64,000 nt of DNA from Nephromyces sp. MM_2019 (taxonomy: Eukaryota; Apicomplexa; Aconoidasida; Nephromycida). The notes beneath the pieces were generated by a model. That model searched no databases. It saw nothing but the letters and a program-made list of their open reading frames with translations, and was not told the DNA's origin. This document shows, piece after piece, positions 38,149 to 51,094 of the stretch. The DNA lies in assembly GCA_015657535.1 (NCBI GenBank), contig JADHZB010001487.1:55975-119974 (forward strand). Direction: 5' to 3'. Made by a program: the position numbers and the translations under genes. Position 1 is the stretch's first letter. Each line of letters begins with the position of its first letter.

Positions 38149-39684
38149 ATGGATATCAGTGAAACAGATATTCATGGTGTTCCCTATACGAAGAAGCGAT
38201 ATCCTTTGCCCCGGAATCATTCTATGGACATAAGGCATGGCGCGTATACGTACGAAGGCTACGCTGGTATTTCTGGTGTAGAAATCCAGAATTCAAATCT
38301 CCAGTATACAAAATGTTCCCAGGGTTCTATCGCTGACCTTCAGCTTAACCATAACTTACCAGAAGAAGCGTCGTGGCGTGATAATTATGCTCCACATCAT
38401 GATCCTTTTGATAATGCCAAGTTGAGCGCTCTTGAGTCTATGTCTTTTTTCCGTAAATTTATGCGTTTTACCGTGGTTGATGACGTGAATGAGGTCCTCT
38501 TGATAATGATGTGTGCTAAACCGAGTGTAATGCCGAAAGATTGCCTACCAGAATGGTATGACAGCCTACTAGCAACTGTAGGAAGAATTCCTCCGCTTGA
38601 AGACGCATTGGGTGAAGCTGGATGGATAGCTTTTATTTTCACTCTTTTGGAATACCTCCATTCCTGTGAGAAACGTGGTGCTGTAGAAAGGATGGCTATA
38701 ATTCAATTCACCGGCCAGTATGGATTGGGGAATTCCTTTGCTCGGCTAATATTACACATTTTGCAGGCGAATGATTTTTCATTGTGTGCGATAGATATGA
38801 GCGAAACTTCTATTGGGGACGATGTGTGCGCCGATGACCTAAATAGATTTATACGAAATCAGCCTGGAAAAATCGCACACGTGGATTTATCGCGAACTCT
38901 TGTTACGTATATGACGGCAGATTCTCTAATACGCTGCATATCACTTAAAAAAGAGATGAGTAAGCCCAACTACTTGTCAAGCATCCTTTTAAATCATACT
39001 TTAGTGTCCCTTCAGGACCGTGAGGAATTTTTAGAAAGAGAAAAATATGAGGGATTTTGCGTAATCATTGTCGAACATAAGGATGAGGATTCTGCTGAAA
39101 ATGCAAAGTCTAGGTACTCTGGCATTGAGCACTCAAAGCAGTATCCACACTGTGATCCCTCAAAAAATGAAAATTTGTATGGAAACAACCCATATAGCAA
39201 TCAAGCACCACATTGCACCTTAGGAAACTGTCGGAAGAAAAGAAATTTAAAACTTCACGTGGTACTGGGATCGGAGCCAGAAAAACCAGTTGGAAAAAGA
39301 TCTACCCAGGGGATACTTGCGAAGGAATGGGCGTTGCATGGTGCAAAACCAGCTGTAAATATGCGAGGATCTGCAGCTAATTCTGGCAGAATAGCGATTA
39401 GCAGAGCCAAAGCCAATGCGCATAACCCTAACATGTTGGACTTAAGTGAAATTGATTTAGCTTATGGATTCAACAACAAAGAAGCGGTTGGGACAGCCGG
39501 TATGCGTCTGCCAGGTCTAACTAAAGACACTGATTCCCCATATCGAAGTGTTTCCAGGCCTTCAGCAGAGCCTTATAGTGGTGCTTTTGCAGTTCCAAAA
39601 AGTTCGTCTGAATATTTTTCAGCGACGAATTTTGGAGGACGGCTTTCTGGTAGATCAAGGCTCGCACAACTTGAAAAAAGATAG
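38149..39684 (+). CDS. Orphan 511-residue protein
   Basis: This is the longest uninterrupted frame in the window: ATG at 38149, TAG at 39682, no intron needed. The N-terminal 75 residues are polar and Tyr/His-rich. Residues about 95-300 are a helical, hydrophobic globular core (RFTVVDDVNEVLLIMMC, WIAFIFTLLEYLHSC, FARLILHILQANDFSLCAIDMSETS) in which segments such as IAHVDLSRTLV recall leucine-rich-repeat type strands. The last 200 residues are low-complexity, with many Ser, Asn, Gly and basic residues and a Cys/His patch near 335-365. No signal peptide or clear membrane helix. I do not recognise the family; I infer a lineage-specific protein with one folded domain and a disordered tail. An extra 3' exon is possible (next entry). 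Confidence 0.8.
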   Translation: MDISETDIHGVPYTKKRYPLPRNHSMDIRHGAYTYEGYAGISGVEIQNSNLQYTKCSQGSIADLQLNHNLPEEASWRDNYAPHHDPFDNAKLSALESMSFFRKFMRFTVVDDVNEVLLIMMCAKPSVMPKDCLPEWYDSLLATVGRIPPLEDALGEAGWIAFIFTLLEYLHSCEKRGAVERMAIIQFTGQYGLGNSFARLILHILQANDFSLCAIDMSETSIGDDVCADDLNRFIRNQPGKIAHVDLSRTLVTYMTADSLIRCISLKKEMSKPNYLSSILLNHTLVSLQDREEFLEREKYEGFCVIIVEHKDEDSAENAKSRYSGIEHSKQYPHCDPSKNENLYGNNPYSNQAPHCTLGNCRKKRNLKLHVVLGSEPEKPVGKRSTQGILAKEWALHGAKPAVNMRGSAANSGRIAISRAKANAHNPNMLDLSEIDLAYGFNNKEAVGTAGMRLPGLTKDTDSPYRSVSRPSAEPYSGAFAVPKSSSEYFSATNFGGRLSGRSRLAQLEKR

Positions 39685-39796
39685 GACTAGGCTTCATGGG
39701 AATTCTCCACTGATATATTGCTGAGAATGAATACCCCTAGTAGTAAAATTAGTAAAAGTATCCCAATTAGAAACTCTGCGGTGTGTGAGTTACAGT

Positions 39797-39973
39797 ATTC
39801 CCTCATCTTTTCATGATATAGACAATACGGATTTTCCCCAGCTGCTTTCTTTGAGATGCGGTAGGATGACTGCGTACGAAACTATCCCGAGCCCCCATAG
39901 GAAGCATGATCGTTCTCCAATCCAATTTTTCGAGAAAATCGGTTCGTATTTTTCGCTAAATGGAATTTTGTGA
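39797..39973 (+). CDS. Possible extra C-terminal exon of the orphan gene
   Basis: After GTTACAG the plus strand reads IPSSFHDIDNTDFPQLLSL and continues for about 58 codons to TGA at 39971, in phase 2 entry. Composition resembles the disordered tail of the upstream orphan. No donor in that tail gives the needed phase cleanly, so it may be an alternative exon or a chance frame in the 3' UTR. Confidence 0.3.
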   Translation: MPSSFHDIDNTDFPQLLSLRCGRMTAYETIPSPHRKHDRSPIQFFEKIGSYFSLNGIL

Positions 39974-42612
39974 TGTCTACTTCAAGAATGCATGCTGATT
40001 GTGATGGTTCGAAAATATACAGCCGGTATTTTTGTCACCTTGATTGTGTTGATAGGTGTAGTACCATGTATGCACAAGTTCGAACTAGCGCTAGATAGGT
40101 AGAGCTTTATGAGTTTTATTTTCAAAAACTTGCCTGTTATAAGTGCTCAAGCACTGCGTTATATTCAAGCTGTTATAAACCTTACAGGACATTCTGTTGC
40201 GTTGTTTTTCGAAATAGAATAATGCTCACGTGGCCGTAATTGGTGTTTTCATGAGTGCAATAACCTAATGTTCCCTCAAATAATCTTACTTTAAGTGCGA
40301 AACATTTTGATACTGCAACATCAGGCGCTGTTTATCCTTTAATGTTACTTCTCATAAGCCTGCCGCTTTTTTGCATCGGAACGCGGGCTCCTGAATTGAT
40401 CCACCAATGATAGCTAGATCCTAACTTTAAGTAAACTTCTTCTCGCCCCCGATATCTTCTAGGAGGCCTTATTCCTTCAGCTGCAGTTATAGTTTTTTTT
40501 CATTGGGTTTACACTGCTGCTCCTTACTTCTGAGTAGCATTTACTCCGCCTATTTGGCTGCTCCAGGTCTGACAATATTTTAGCTATAGCACGATATTTT
40601 CACTGTATTTCACGTTTTCTTTACATTAGATTTAACGGCACGAGCTGCGCTTCTTTTCGCTAGTATCAATAAGTGAACAGCCGCACCTTGCTGTTAAGCA
40701 AAGGAGGGACGCACTTCTTTCGACTCGAAGTACTGACGAGCAGTCCAGCTTCAGGTACATTTGCTGTAATGCATTGCCCCCTGTATTTGGTTCCACGTAG
40801 ACTAGTGCATAGAAAAAGGCAGGAAGCACGCTGTTCTTGGCACCGTTTGAACACGATTTAGAGGCTTATATTATCCCGCCTCTTGCTTTCAGTAACGCAA
40901 CTGTATTCACACTTGAACCCACTTAAACTGCCTGTGTATCAGACAATGCGCGGCAAGGAAATGCACCCGAAGTTCGGTAAGTTGGGCGAGCATGACCCGA
41001 AAATCTCTTGCAACAATTGTGGTTACTCCGGGGCATTTTGTCTGCTATCCTTGCTGTGCCAAACCGCAAGACTGCTCTGCGGTCTCATGCATACATATCC
41101 TACTCAAGACATTGCTCTTGCCTCGCAGCTATGCCAACACGTAATCTTTTTGGTGCAAAAGCCTGGTGGATACGCATAGCCGGGGGAGGCTAAACCTGTG
41201 CTAGCTACCACTCGGGGCTTTCTGCTGATTTACGGAGTTAAGCAGAAAATCTGCGTTTAGCGATAAAAAATGCAATTGAGCAGGGCGTCTTTTTGCATTT
41301 TTCCAGTGTAGTTGAAATTTCAGTGCCGAAGAATACTCACTCATAACTCTTAAGATGCCCACGATGAGGCCTTGACAAGCACAAACGCCGCACGTGTGCG
41401 AATAACCGCTGGAGCTGCTTAGAAGTTAGAGATTAGACACTACACTTGAGACGAGACGCAGCGCTTTCACGTCAGTGCCTCTATGCCGGCAGCCGGTAAG
41501 AAGTTTCTGAGATGGCCTGCCTATTGATCGGCAGCTGCTACCCATTTCTACCTCTAGGCTACTCATCCGTAGGAAATAAATGATCTCTGCGTACACGACG
41601 ATTTTGCCAGCAGGGGCACGCATGCCAGCATCTCCAGAGCATGAAATACTAATTTCGTGCCTACAACTACACCAAAAGAATATTCCCCCGAGTAAACTTC
41701 CAGAAATTAAAAACTTCCTCGAGAACAGTATGAAGCTTCTAAGTAGAAGAAGTACTTGAGGTTTATACTACCACACTTGTAGAATATAAAAATGTGCTAA
41801 TACAGCAATAGCATTGTAGCATCACTCAATCTGCAAACAAAGTAGATTTCTCGGCAGCCACAGAGCTACACTTAGCTTGAACCATGGAGCCAGAAGTAAT
41901 CAATTCAAGAGTAAGAAGTTCAACAATCGCTGCCACTGCACTTAAACCATTATGAGCAAGTAAAGTTTGGTACCCCACGACGCGCACACGGTATCAAATG
42001 GAAATTCGCTAAGTAAGAGCTAGTTAAGAAACAAAACATGAACAAATACAAATTTAGTATACTGAGACACCAACAAATTAAGTTCCTAACAGTAAGCTAA
42101 CAAGAGAATTTGTATTGACGTATCCGGATTAACCTATACTAAGTCCAAAAACAGGACACGCACTATCTGAAGCACTAAACGGCACGCTATCGCAAACATA
42201 CCACTGCAAAAATAATTTCCGCAGCTTGCCTGCCCCCTATAGGAAATTACAAGCACATAATAATACTATCCCATTGTTGTGCACCTGAAGTCCTCCACGA
42301 GAAAGCTCATGCAAATGCATCAAAGAGCTTCGAAATTCCGTGTGGGAATATCAAACACATTCAAGATGCAATCAGAATGAATGGGAGGAGTAAGAGTAAG
42401 TCTTTAAAAACGGAGAGGACATATTAATCCAGCGCGAGGATATTTTTCACAAACATGTAGACACAGCAACGGCATAAGTTAAATTTATGTAGAAAAGACC
42501 TCTCAGCAGCATACGGGATATAAGTCGTAGCAGTTTTTCCGCTATATGTATCCTACACTACGTTCATGTGGGAAGCTGAAACTAGTCACTTATTCGCAGC
42601 ACAGGTGGTTGT
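39974..42612. other. Convergent intergenic region, more GC-rich centre
   Basis: Between the orphan gene (+) and the PreP stop codon (-). The stretch from about 40.6 to 41.7 kb is visibly richer in G and C than its flanks and carries overlapping frames on both strands (for example 40883-41179), none with a family signal. No tRNA or repeat seen. Confidence 0.4.
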
Positions 42613-45600
42613 TCAAGACTCAAATAGGTTAGTGACCGTCATACTTCCTGCGCCACCAGCAGTAGGAATAGATTTTTCATAGGCTTCCTTCGATCCGAAG
42701 ATTGCTATCGACACCTTTTGAGGGTCATCCAGGATGCTTTTTAGCTTTTCACCAAACCTTTTGAAATCTTCACTAGTGGTGGCTAGAACTTCTTGCCTAA
42801 ATTTTTGCCTATCCTCCTTGCTTTCCCCAATTAACCTCTGCCATAGGCCTATAAAACCGGTTTTGTCAGGTAAATAAGGATGGTCGATACCCCTTATGGC
42901 ACCTATAATAGCCCTTGTAACCTCTGAATCACTGAGGCTCTCGGAATGCTCAATAAGAAAATCACCTGTCTTCTTATATATTTCTAAGGTATTCAATAAT
43001 CCTGGGTCTCTATAAGAGGTGAACACAAACATACCATTCTTCAATAGCTTAAAGCCAGAACCGTATGCTCCTCCCACTACTCTGACGTGCTCCCACAAGT
43101 ATGAGATGGCCAAGGACCTAGCAACTACCATGTCGCTACCAGTAATCCTCTCTCCAGGGTTGAACAGACGGCCACCAAGGCAAACGTAATTCACCTACAA
43201 AGCAAAGTTATGTTTGATGGAAAACAGTTTTTCAATATAAGCCGCAGCGCTTTTCAATAGAGGCTAAAAGTCAAAGCTGGCGACACCCCCATCAAGCACT
43301 GATAACACACACTGGTGGACAACTGGGTATAGCGCGTTAATTCCAGCCGAAAGTAGTGTGTGAACGCTTCGAGAGAATGCCCTTCATCAGCAAAATATGA
43401 CTTCATCAAGCCGATGAAAATGCCATATACTTTTACAGATTTGATTACTATTGTAGGTAAGCTCTATCACCTTATACAGGTAAACTTAACATAAACCAGA
43501 GCTAAGTCTCCATATGCTTAAGCGCTCCCTCAGAAATATTTTTCGGAACCAGGTTAAGGAAATGAATTATACCATATTTCATGCTCTACTCTTGTGCGTA
43601 TACAAAAAAAGTGATCCTTCCTAGTCATTGAATAGCCAAAAATAATCGTGGTAGAAGCACAAAAAACGTCAAATTAAAGCATGATGAGAACAAGTTACGA
43701 AGAGAAGTCTAAACTTAACTTCTCGATTCTACAAAAAATACCTGTGAAGGCATTGCAAAAGCTAGGGAAATCTTGGAGGATGCCATAACTTTATCCTTCA
43801 CTCCCTCAACCCAACGAGGAGGAGTAGTTGGCTTCATTACGTCCATAGGATTTTTGGTGTCAGATAGCCTTCCCAAAAATGATTCCAGAGATTCATAAGG
43901 GGTCTCAGATACAGCAGGCTTGACCATATCAAGAGCATCTTTATCGCCAGTCAAGTTAACGATTTTTCCAGATTTTAAAAGGTGTTCCCGAGCATCTTCT
44001 AAACTTTTTTGAACTGCTGGCCAATCTTTTGTCGCCTGAAATGAAGGAAAAACATCAAAAATTGCAAAAACTCGTCCAAAAGAATAGAAAAAAGAATCAT
44101 CACTCACAACGTGTTCTCAATGGAACGAGGTTAAGAAAGTAACACGAGTAATTGACTTCTTAAGATTCAAATACATCTAAAGAATACTACAAACTAGTAG
44201 TAACACACACAGAACACATCAGCAGCGCATCAGCACACGCATCAGCACACACCCATTCAGCAGATTACAGCAGTAAACCCTCCACACATCCACAAGCAAT
44301 TCACCAAAAAAGTTTAAACAAAACAACACACACGCTTCATACCGTCTTGATCAGGTTTCTCAGCCAGTACAAATAAGTTACACCTTCCACAGCTTCGCTG
44401 AAATTTTCAGCAGCAGACCCCTTTGAAAGTATTACAGCAGCTCCATACTTATCGCCATGCTCAACGATACTCGACTCCAGAGATTGCAGCATCTCCTTCA
44501 AAAGAGTAACTGCCCGTGATGAGTTGCTCAGATCACAATCAGTAAGCAGCTCTGACACTAGTGCGTATGTCTGTGAAGTTTTATCCTTCACACACTGCAA
44601 AAATATAAAATCAACAATGAAGAGGGGTTTTTATAAGTAAGCATATGACTGCTCCAAAGAAGATCCAAAGAGAAGCTAAAAAAGCAAACACACCCATTCC
44701 AGCTCTCTTTAACGATAAATGCCGGAACTGAGGAAACCGTAGTTTCCGTAAAAAGATTGCTCAACGACATAATTAGTATGCGGACTGTAACTTTAATGCA
44801 GCCATACACACAAAAAATACAATCCCTTATCAAATAACTTCCATTAACTACCAGTGCTTCAGTCTGTGACACACAATTTGGCCACAAAAAACATTTTTTT
44901 TCGCAGCCACCTTAAAAGTAGCCTCAGCCTCCCATCAAAAACTACCTAAAATTCCTTAAGGAGTATATCTAACACGCACACGAATATTTCAATAAAAAGC
45001 ATCATTCTAACCTTTGTTCTCATAGTTAAAAATCCCCGAGATGAGCAAGCATCTGCGACTTTCTTTGAAGAATCAATGGTATCAGCATCTAGCGAGACTT
45101 TTATGCCACCAGTGTGGGTCCCAATAAGGTGAGCAACCTCTTCTTCAGACTTGGAAGAAGTTCCAGCCTGAGTAATCATACGGCAGAGCAAAGTTAGTAG
45201 GGGTATCTCTTCAATACTGAAATCATCAAGGCTGAAGACAAGGTCCGTATAAAGGATTCCATCAGTTTTAAGTTCGTGAGAAAGCACTGGGACTCCATTA
45301 GATAAGACATAAGTTTTTGTTGGTATCTCCTCTGTCTAAACACAAGGGGTAAGCAAGCTGATATTACAAGGGAAGCTGCATCATCTTCTATCGCAAAGAG
45401 CAAAACACACACACATGGAAGGAAGCTAAATGAAATGATGCCGCTCCATAAAGAGCAAAACACACACACATGGAAGGAAGCTAAATGAAATGATGCCGCT
45501 TCATAAAGAGCAAAAAAAACACACACATTTAAGCAAAACAAACTAACCGATGCCTCTTCATCAGCCTTACACACACTTAAGCAAAAATGACCTAAACTTA

Positions 45601-48600
45601 CTCTTTCAAATAAACCAGTATTTACGCAAAATAAAGCAATCAAAAAACAAACTAATATCAACATTGCTACCATCTATTCTAGAATAGCATCACTTAAAAA
45701 AGCTAAAAACTAGTATTAAAGAAAGACATTTGCACATTCTATTACAACAGAATCCTCCTTCTCCTCTTAAATGGTGCATATATAAGCTAAAGGACTACTA
45801 ATTCAATCATTATATACGTTAATACGACTATATATTTTTCATCAAATCGCCTATAAAGCTTCCTGTCTACAGCCTTGAACCTCTCACAGCATAGAGAAGC
45901 TTAAAAAACGACTACCGTATTTTGAGGAGGTAAACAGGCAAAGAGTCAGACAGCTTTTAACTAGTGTATTGCAACTATCAATACTAGAGAAGTCAAGTCG
46001 TACACTATTATTCAAACAACCAATATATAGTACTGAAAACGGATAATGCCAGCCTCTTTTTCTTTGATATGCAAAAACCGCACACTAGTAAAACAAGCAA
46101 TGAATATGTGTACCTCCTTTTCCAGGTCATTAAGCGATAACATTGGAATTGCTGACAAAGCTTCAGCGGAATCCTTGCTAAGCTGTGAATCCACAAAGAC
46201 AAAACGTGGGAAAAACACATTTTGAGATTACTTTACCTCTGCGAAACTACTGCGTTTAAGAAGATAAACCTCTAAAACGTGCAAAACCTCGGAAATATCC
46301 CCAGAAATGCAGTAAGATTTAGCAACTTCATACCCAACTCTATACTTGAGAGTAAATTTTCGTGTTGGCTACAGGAAAAACCGTATCCTCTAGCTTTCAA
46401 AAAAAGCCAAGAGCAGCAAAATCAACCCACAAAAAGCTGGAAAATCCCCCATTTTCAAACCGATTTAACTTTCGATAGCAATACACTATCAGCTAGCCAT
46501 TCACACACTATCCTCTTCAGATCAGTTAATTAAAATATTCGCTACAAGTAAAACAAAAATAACCTCAAGTAAGTTTTGTTATAAAAAAGGAGTAATGAGA
46601 TACAAAAATACCAAAAACTCATAAACTCCACCGGAAATTCCCGGAAATTCTTACTAAAAACTCACTCAAAATCTGCAGCACAAAAAAACCTTTCAACACA
46701 CAAAAATCCACATTTAAAATCTGCTTTACACGAGTACCTGCATTTCCTTAAGCTCTTCATCTTCCTTCCTCAACTGCTCTACATCAGCTTCATTCAATGC
46801 AGCACGATAGTCTGAAAGTTTCTTCTCCTCAGCCTCAAGCAAAGCTTTAGAATAATCAGGGTCTCCTACCATGTGAACTGTTGCACGATGTCCATTTTGT
46901 AGAAACTTGCTGAAAGGAGCACACACACGGTGAAAGAAAATTTAGCACACACACACACGAGCAAGACAGGCAATTATAGAAATACACTATTAACATCTTT
47001 TGCAAACCTCTTGATTAAATCCTGAAAAACAGGTGTCCCAGCAGCCAACTTGGCTCTCAACGAGCGCAGCAGATTTTCAAAGTAAAAAGGAGCAAGCGGA
47101 ACCTGAGGGATGAAACAAGCAGATTTTCAAAGTAACAAGGAGTATGTTGAAGATGAAAAAAAAAGTAAATCAGTTGACCGATTAAGCAAGAAACTGAAGC
47201 CTCAAGCTATGCATCACTATTCTAGTTCCTGCATTATAAGCGTGATTTTAATGGTTCCAAAACTATGATTTTTCAGCGATTTTTGCAGTTTTATTAACTC
47301 ATGGTGGTGAGTTGCAAACACCTAGAAAATAATCTATCCAAACTCTATCATCCAAATTTTTACCCGATCAGCATTCCACTCGGAAATCATATCAATTATC
47401 ACAAGAAGGCCTTTAGGCAACGAATCGCTATTCCTCTCTCTAAGAGCAAACTCTATCGTATTTAAAGCTGATACGATAGCTTCTTCAGAGAAACCATCTT
47501 CTGAGACCTTCTTCAAGGTATCCAATACCAAGGATTCCACAAGGACGGCGTTTTCATCATTTCGTTTTAGACCTAAAAAATGAGAGGCGATAGTATCTAA
47601 TAAAAAAAAAGCTTTAACTCTTCAAACGCGAAATTTACTCCCAACTACCCAACCAAAAATCCCTCCTAATTTTCAACTTTTTTATACTTTAACAGCTCCT
47701 CCCCCAGTATTTCAGCAGCTTCTACCACTTGCAATTATCCTTTTCCCTCATAAAAACTGTGATTTTACGGCTTTTCATAGGTTAATCTCCCTCACCTCTT
47801 AAGCCTACAGTATATATAGAATGTTTCAGCTCCGTATTGTAGCCATTCCTGATTAACTGAGTCCCAAGCTTGCTATCAATCAACGCCCTGTAAAGCGGAC
47901 CAGAAGAATCTCCAATTAGTAACTGATCGAGAACAGCTAATTCCATTCGTTCCTGCACAGAAATATCATCTTCAGCCGGATTTTTCGGATCTTTAATGGA
48001 ATCCATACACCAACACACAGTGACCAAATCCTCTAATTGATTTGGATCTGCCGCAAACTTGTGGGTATATCTGCATGGCTCTGCACACACAAAGATGTAG
48101 ATAGATTGATTCAATTTAATCTGCGTTTGGGAAGATGAAGCAGGAAATTATAAGATAAAAAAAACGTTCTGCAGGAGGATTCTCAGGAAAATGCCAGGGT
48201 AATCGGGGGGGATAGCAGGGAGAAGAACTAAGCAAGTAAAATGACGACGCAAAGAATCCGTAAAAAAAGGCGTAATTTTCAAGACTTTCATGAAGATGTA
48301 AAGAGACAGATTACAGTGAAAAGGAGAGTGAATTGACACTATCCCCAAAAAAAGTTAAAGTTCAAAAAATTAGACGCAGAAGAAGCTATAACGAAATCAC
48401 CAGTATAATAAAACATAAAAGGAAAAAATCTGCTTAGCTGATACTGGGAGGTTATGTAAAATATTAGCATCGTGTAAGCCAAAAAATCAATCATTTCAGA
48501 GCCACAAAGTCTGGCATAATATATAAAACACCAATTAACCAAATGCGAACAAAAATTTTCCCTGTGAAAAAGCTATGAATCAACAAGAAGACTGTGGAAA

Positions 48601-50572
48601 TTGATTGAAAATGTCAAAAAAGATTTAAACAGTTTCAACATGTGGAAAATCTAAATAAAATCAGAAAAGATATCCCTAAAAATCTACTTGTTTGTTCCAA
48701 AAATTATGAACATCCTCATTCAGTACAAAAACACAAGAGAAATTCATGCAAGCACATACCATAAATGTGCTCCTGATAAGGAATAGTCGAGTTGAAAAGC
48801 TTTTCAGGAGGTGCAAAGTCCTTCAAGAAAGAATGGGAAAAATCCAGGTTTTTGCTTATTGACGAGGTTCTGTACGACAGAAAATTAGGAAACCGAAAAA
48901 TAACAAAATGAAGGGCAAATATGCCAAAAACATTGACAGAAAATATGACGAAGTTAAACAAACATCACGAAGCTGCTCAAAGGACCAATTACGAAAGGAA
49001 CGATGATAGATGCGATAAAACTGCTCTCAAAATGCTTGATAACAAACACTTTGATTCAAAAGTCAAACATTATTTCAGCCTTCTTCGTAGCCTTTTCAAC
49101 GATTCTGGCTAGAGAAGGAAGTAACATGTAACCTTGCAATAAAAGTATATATAAAACGAACTGTAAAAAAAAATTACTTCGAAAAATCCGCACGTCAATT
49201 TCAAATGAATAAGATGCCAATAAAGCAGCTTCTTAATTTGAAAAAGACCCAAGTCAGTCTCAAACCAGTACCACACCGCTAAACCCTAGATACTTGAATC
49301 TGTGCTCTCCTGCTGAAAATGATGAAAAAAAAGTAATTTCTACTCATTCTGCATCGTACAATATTTTCCCTACCCGTAAAACACAATCTTAGAATTAGAA
49401 GGATGATAGTAATCATTATGAAAATCCCTCAGTTTCTCAAACGTCAAACTTGGAATGTCCGCAGGATCTCCACCAGAATCGAATTCGTACGGATGATCTT
49501 TGAACAGTGCCATTAGGCTGTATTTAAACATCATTACAGAAGGGGAAGAGTACATGCCCTTCATTTCATTGTACACTACGCCTTTGTACGACAAATTAGA
49601 GTTACCATCTACGCTGTAATGCCATCCCTCCTGTTTCAAAATCCTGGGGTCATTAACTGCCCGAGGATTAAACACAGCATCCATGTATACGTCTGCGAGA
49701 TTGTAGTAGTCCTTCTCATTCACGCTAGCTATCGGATACATTGTATGATCAACGAAAGTTATCGCATTTAAGAAAGTGTAGAGGCTTCCTTTCAATAACT
49801 CCGCAAAAGGCTCTTTTGCTTGGTATTTCTTGGAGCCAAGAAGGACTGAATGCTCCAATATATGTGGAATGCCCATGGAATTATAGACCGGAGTACGAAA
49901 GGAAACAGCGAAAACCTTCTCCTTTTCTCCAGGTACTTGAAGATTTACCACTTTAGCTTGAGACTGCCGATGCTTATACACAGTGGATAGCATATCGTAC
50001 TCCGGGACGTACTCCCGTGACAGAAGCTCGTAGGCATCATGCATTGGAGGCATTTCAGAAGAACCTTTTCTCATACCGCTAGCTAGAGGAGCTGAGGAAA
50101 AATTTTTCACATTCAGCACAGATTTTAAAGAAATAGGGCGAGAAAACGGAGCCATTACACTTGAGCTACTAAATAAGGGACTCAATGAAGCAAAGCAAAG
50201 ATTACCGATAGATATACGACTGTTAGGCATCTTCAATAATTTGGAAGCATGAGTAAACTTACACATGCTGCTAAGCGCGCGAATATTGTTCACGCCGGGC
50301 TTTATGAAAGAATACTGCAAAGCCGTCAACGCGCAATATTGCCCATGGGAGGGACAGCCATTAGAGATATATTCCGCAGCTGGACTTTCAATGGAGCTGC
50401 CACCAGACCAGGTGTGCTGCTCGAAAGCAGGGAAGGCGGCTGAATCCCCGAGGTAATGCTGATAAGCGGATGTCTGAGGTTGTCGTGAAACCGAGCCTAA
50501 AGCGTCACAAACGCAACTAATCGAGCAGACAATGAGAATACTACTATATATCATCCATGCAAGTGTTGGCAT
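42613..50572 (-). CDS. PreP: Presequence protease / falcilysin-type M16C metalloprotease
   Basis: PreP-type proteases degrade transit peptides and other free peptides inside organelles; falcilysin is the Plasmodium homologue. Eleven exons join in phase: 49374-50572, 48760-48869, 47796-48080, 47364-47572, 47008-47102, 46738-46909, 46114-46182, 45012-45335, 44343-44594, 43742-44035 and 42613-43194, giving 1,196 residues, the usual falcilysin size. The inverted zinc motif HILEH is at 237-241 with E240 as base, and the third ligand E336 lies in VVYNEMKG. The C-terminal half keeps VRVVGGAYGSGF and TSYRDPGLL, which close the peptide chamber. The chosen ATG starts a hydrophobic signal-like segment (WMIYSSILIVCSISC), followed by a Ser- and Arg/Lys-rich stretch to about 165: a bipartite leader suggesting the apicoplast. 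An in-frame ATG at 50746 would add 58 residues and bury this leader. Confidence 0.95.
45395..45535. repeat. 55-bp tandem repeat upstream of a PreP 3' splice site
   Basis: AAAGAGCAAAA recurs at 45395, 45450 and 45505, with CACACACATGGAAGGAAGCT and AAATGAAATGATGCCGCT in between. The first two copies are nearly identical. The array lies in the intron before exon eight, about 60 bases from its acceptor at 45336. Confidence 0.9.
47069..47142. repeat. Partial tandem copy of the start of PreP exon five
   Basis: GCAGATTTTCAAAGTAAAAA plus GGAG at 47069-47092 lies inside exon five; a copy with one change (AACAAGG for AAAAAGG) lies at 47119-47142 in the preceding intron, 50 bases away. The original encodes YFENLL. 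Confidence 0.85.
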
Positions 50573-51094
50573 ACGGAAGGCATGAATTGCATGTAGGTTA
50601 GGTAATTCGCGGTCAGGTGACAAGGCCACGGTAGCGCGTTTTGTTATTCCGCAAAATCTACTTGAGCGGGATAAGCTGTGAGATCGCCCCGACTCGAATT
50701 TCGTGTAGGCACGCGGTTCTACGCGTTGTGCCATCAATTGGCACATGTTGTGACGTCGAACTGCAGGACATAAGGCAGATCAAGAAAGGCAAGCTTAAGT
50801 TAAGTCTCGGTCTAGGTTGAAACAAGATGCATCCGCGGTTGAACAACCGCGTAGAAAAAATACCCGACCTTCATTTAAAAATTAAATAAGTAGAAAGGAA
50901 CCAGCGCATGACGTCGCCGTATATGCACATCACGTGAATTTGGCTAAAACCAGGCGGAAACACGTAATAATTCCTTCCAAAATTTACATTCCAGCGTTCC
51001 TTGATTGAGCCGTGCTGAGTTGCTTTACCTTAACTGCAGGAGGCTGTACGTGGACCGGCGGAATGGCAATTTTTAATGTACTACGTAGTACTTT
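50573..51094 (-). promoter_or_regulatory. Putative PreP 5' flank
   Basis: The sequence right of the chosen ATG should hold the 5' UTR and promoter, with an in-frame upstream ATG at 50746. No core element can be named. Composition is more GC-rich than in the introns. Confidence 0.3.

Noticed and set aside
40632..41193. Several overlapping 60-98 codon frames on both strands
   Set aside because: Higher GC lowers stop frequency; frames overlap on both strands with no motif or splice support.
44588..44887. Open frame in the PreP gene that looks like an extra exon
   Set aside because: Joining exons 45012-45335 and 44343-44594 directly keeps phase 0 and matches the family sequence, so this frame is intronic.
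49135..49320. A small PreP exon between the first and second exons
   Set aside because: The direct join of 49374 to 48869 restores phase and gives the expected family length between the conserved blocks.
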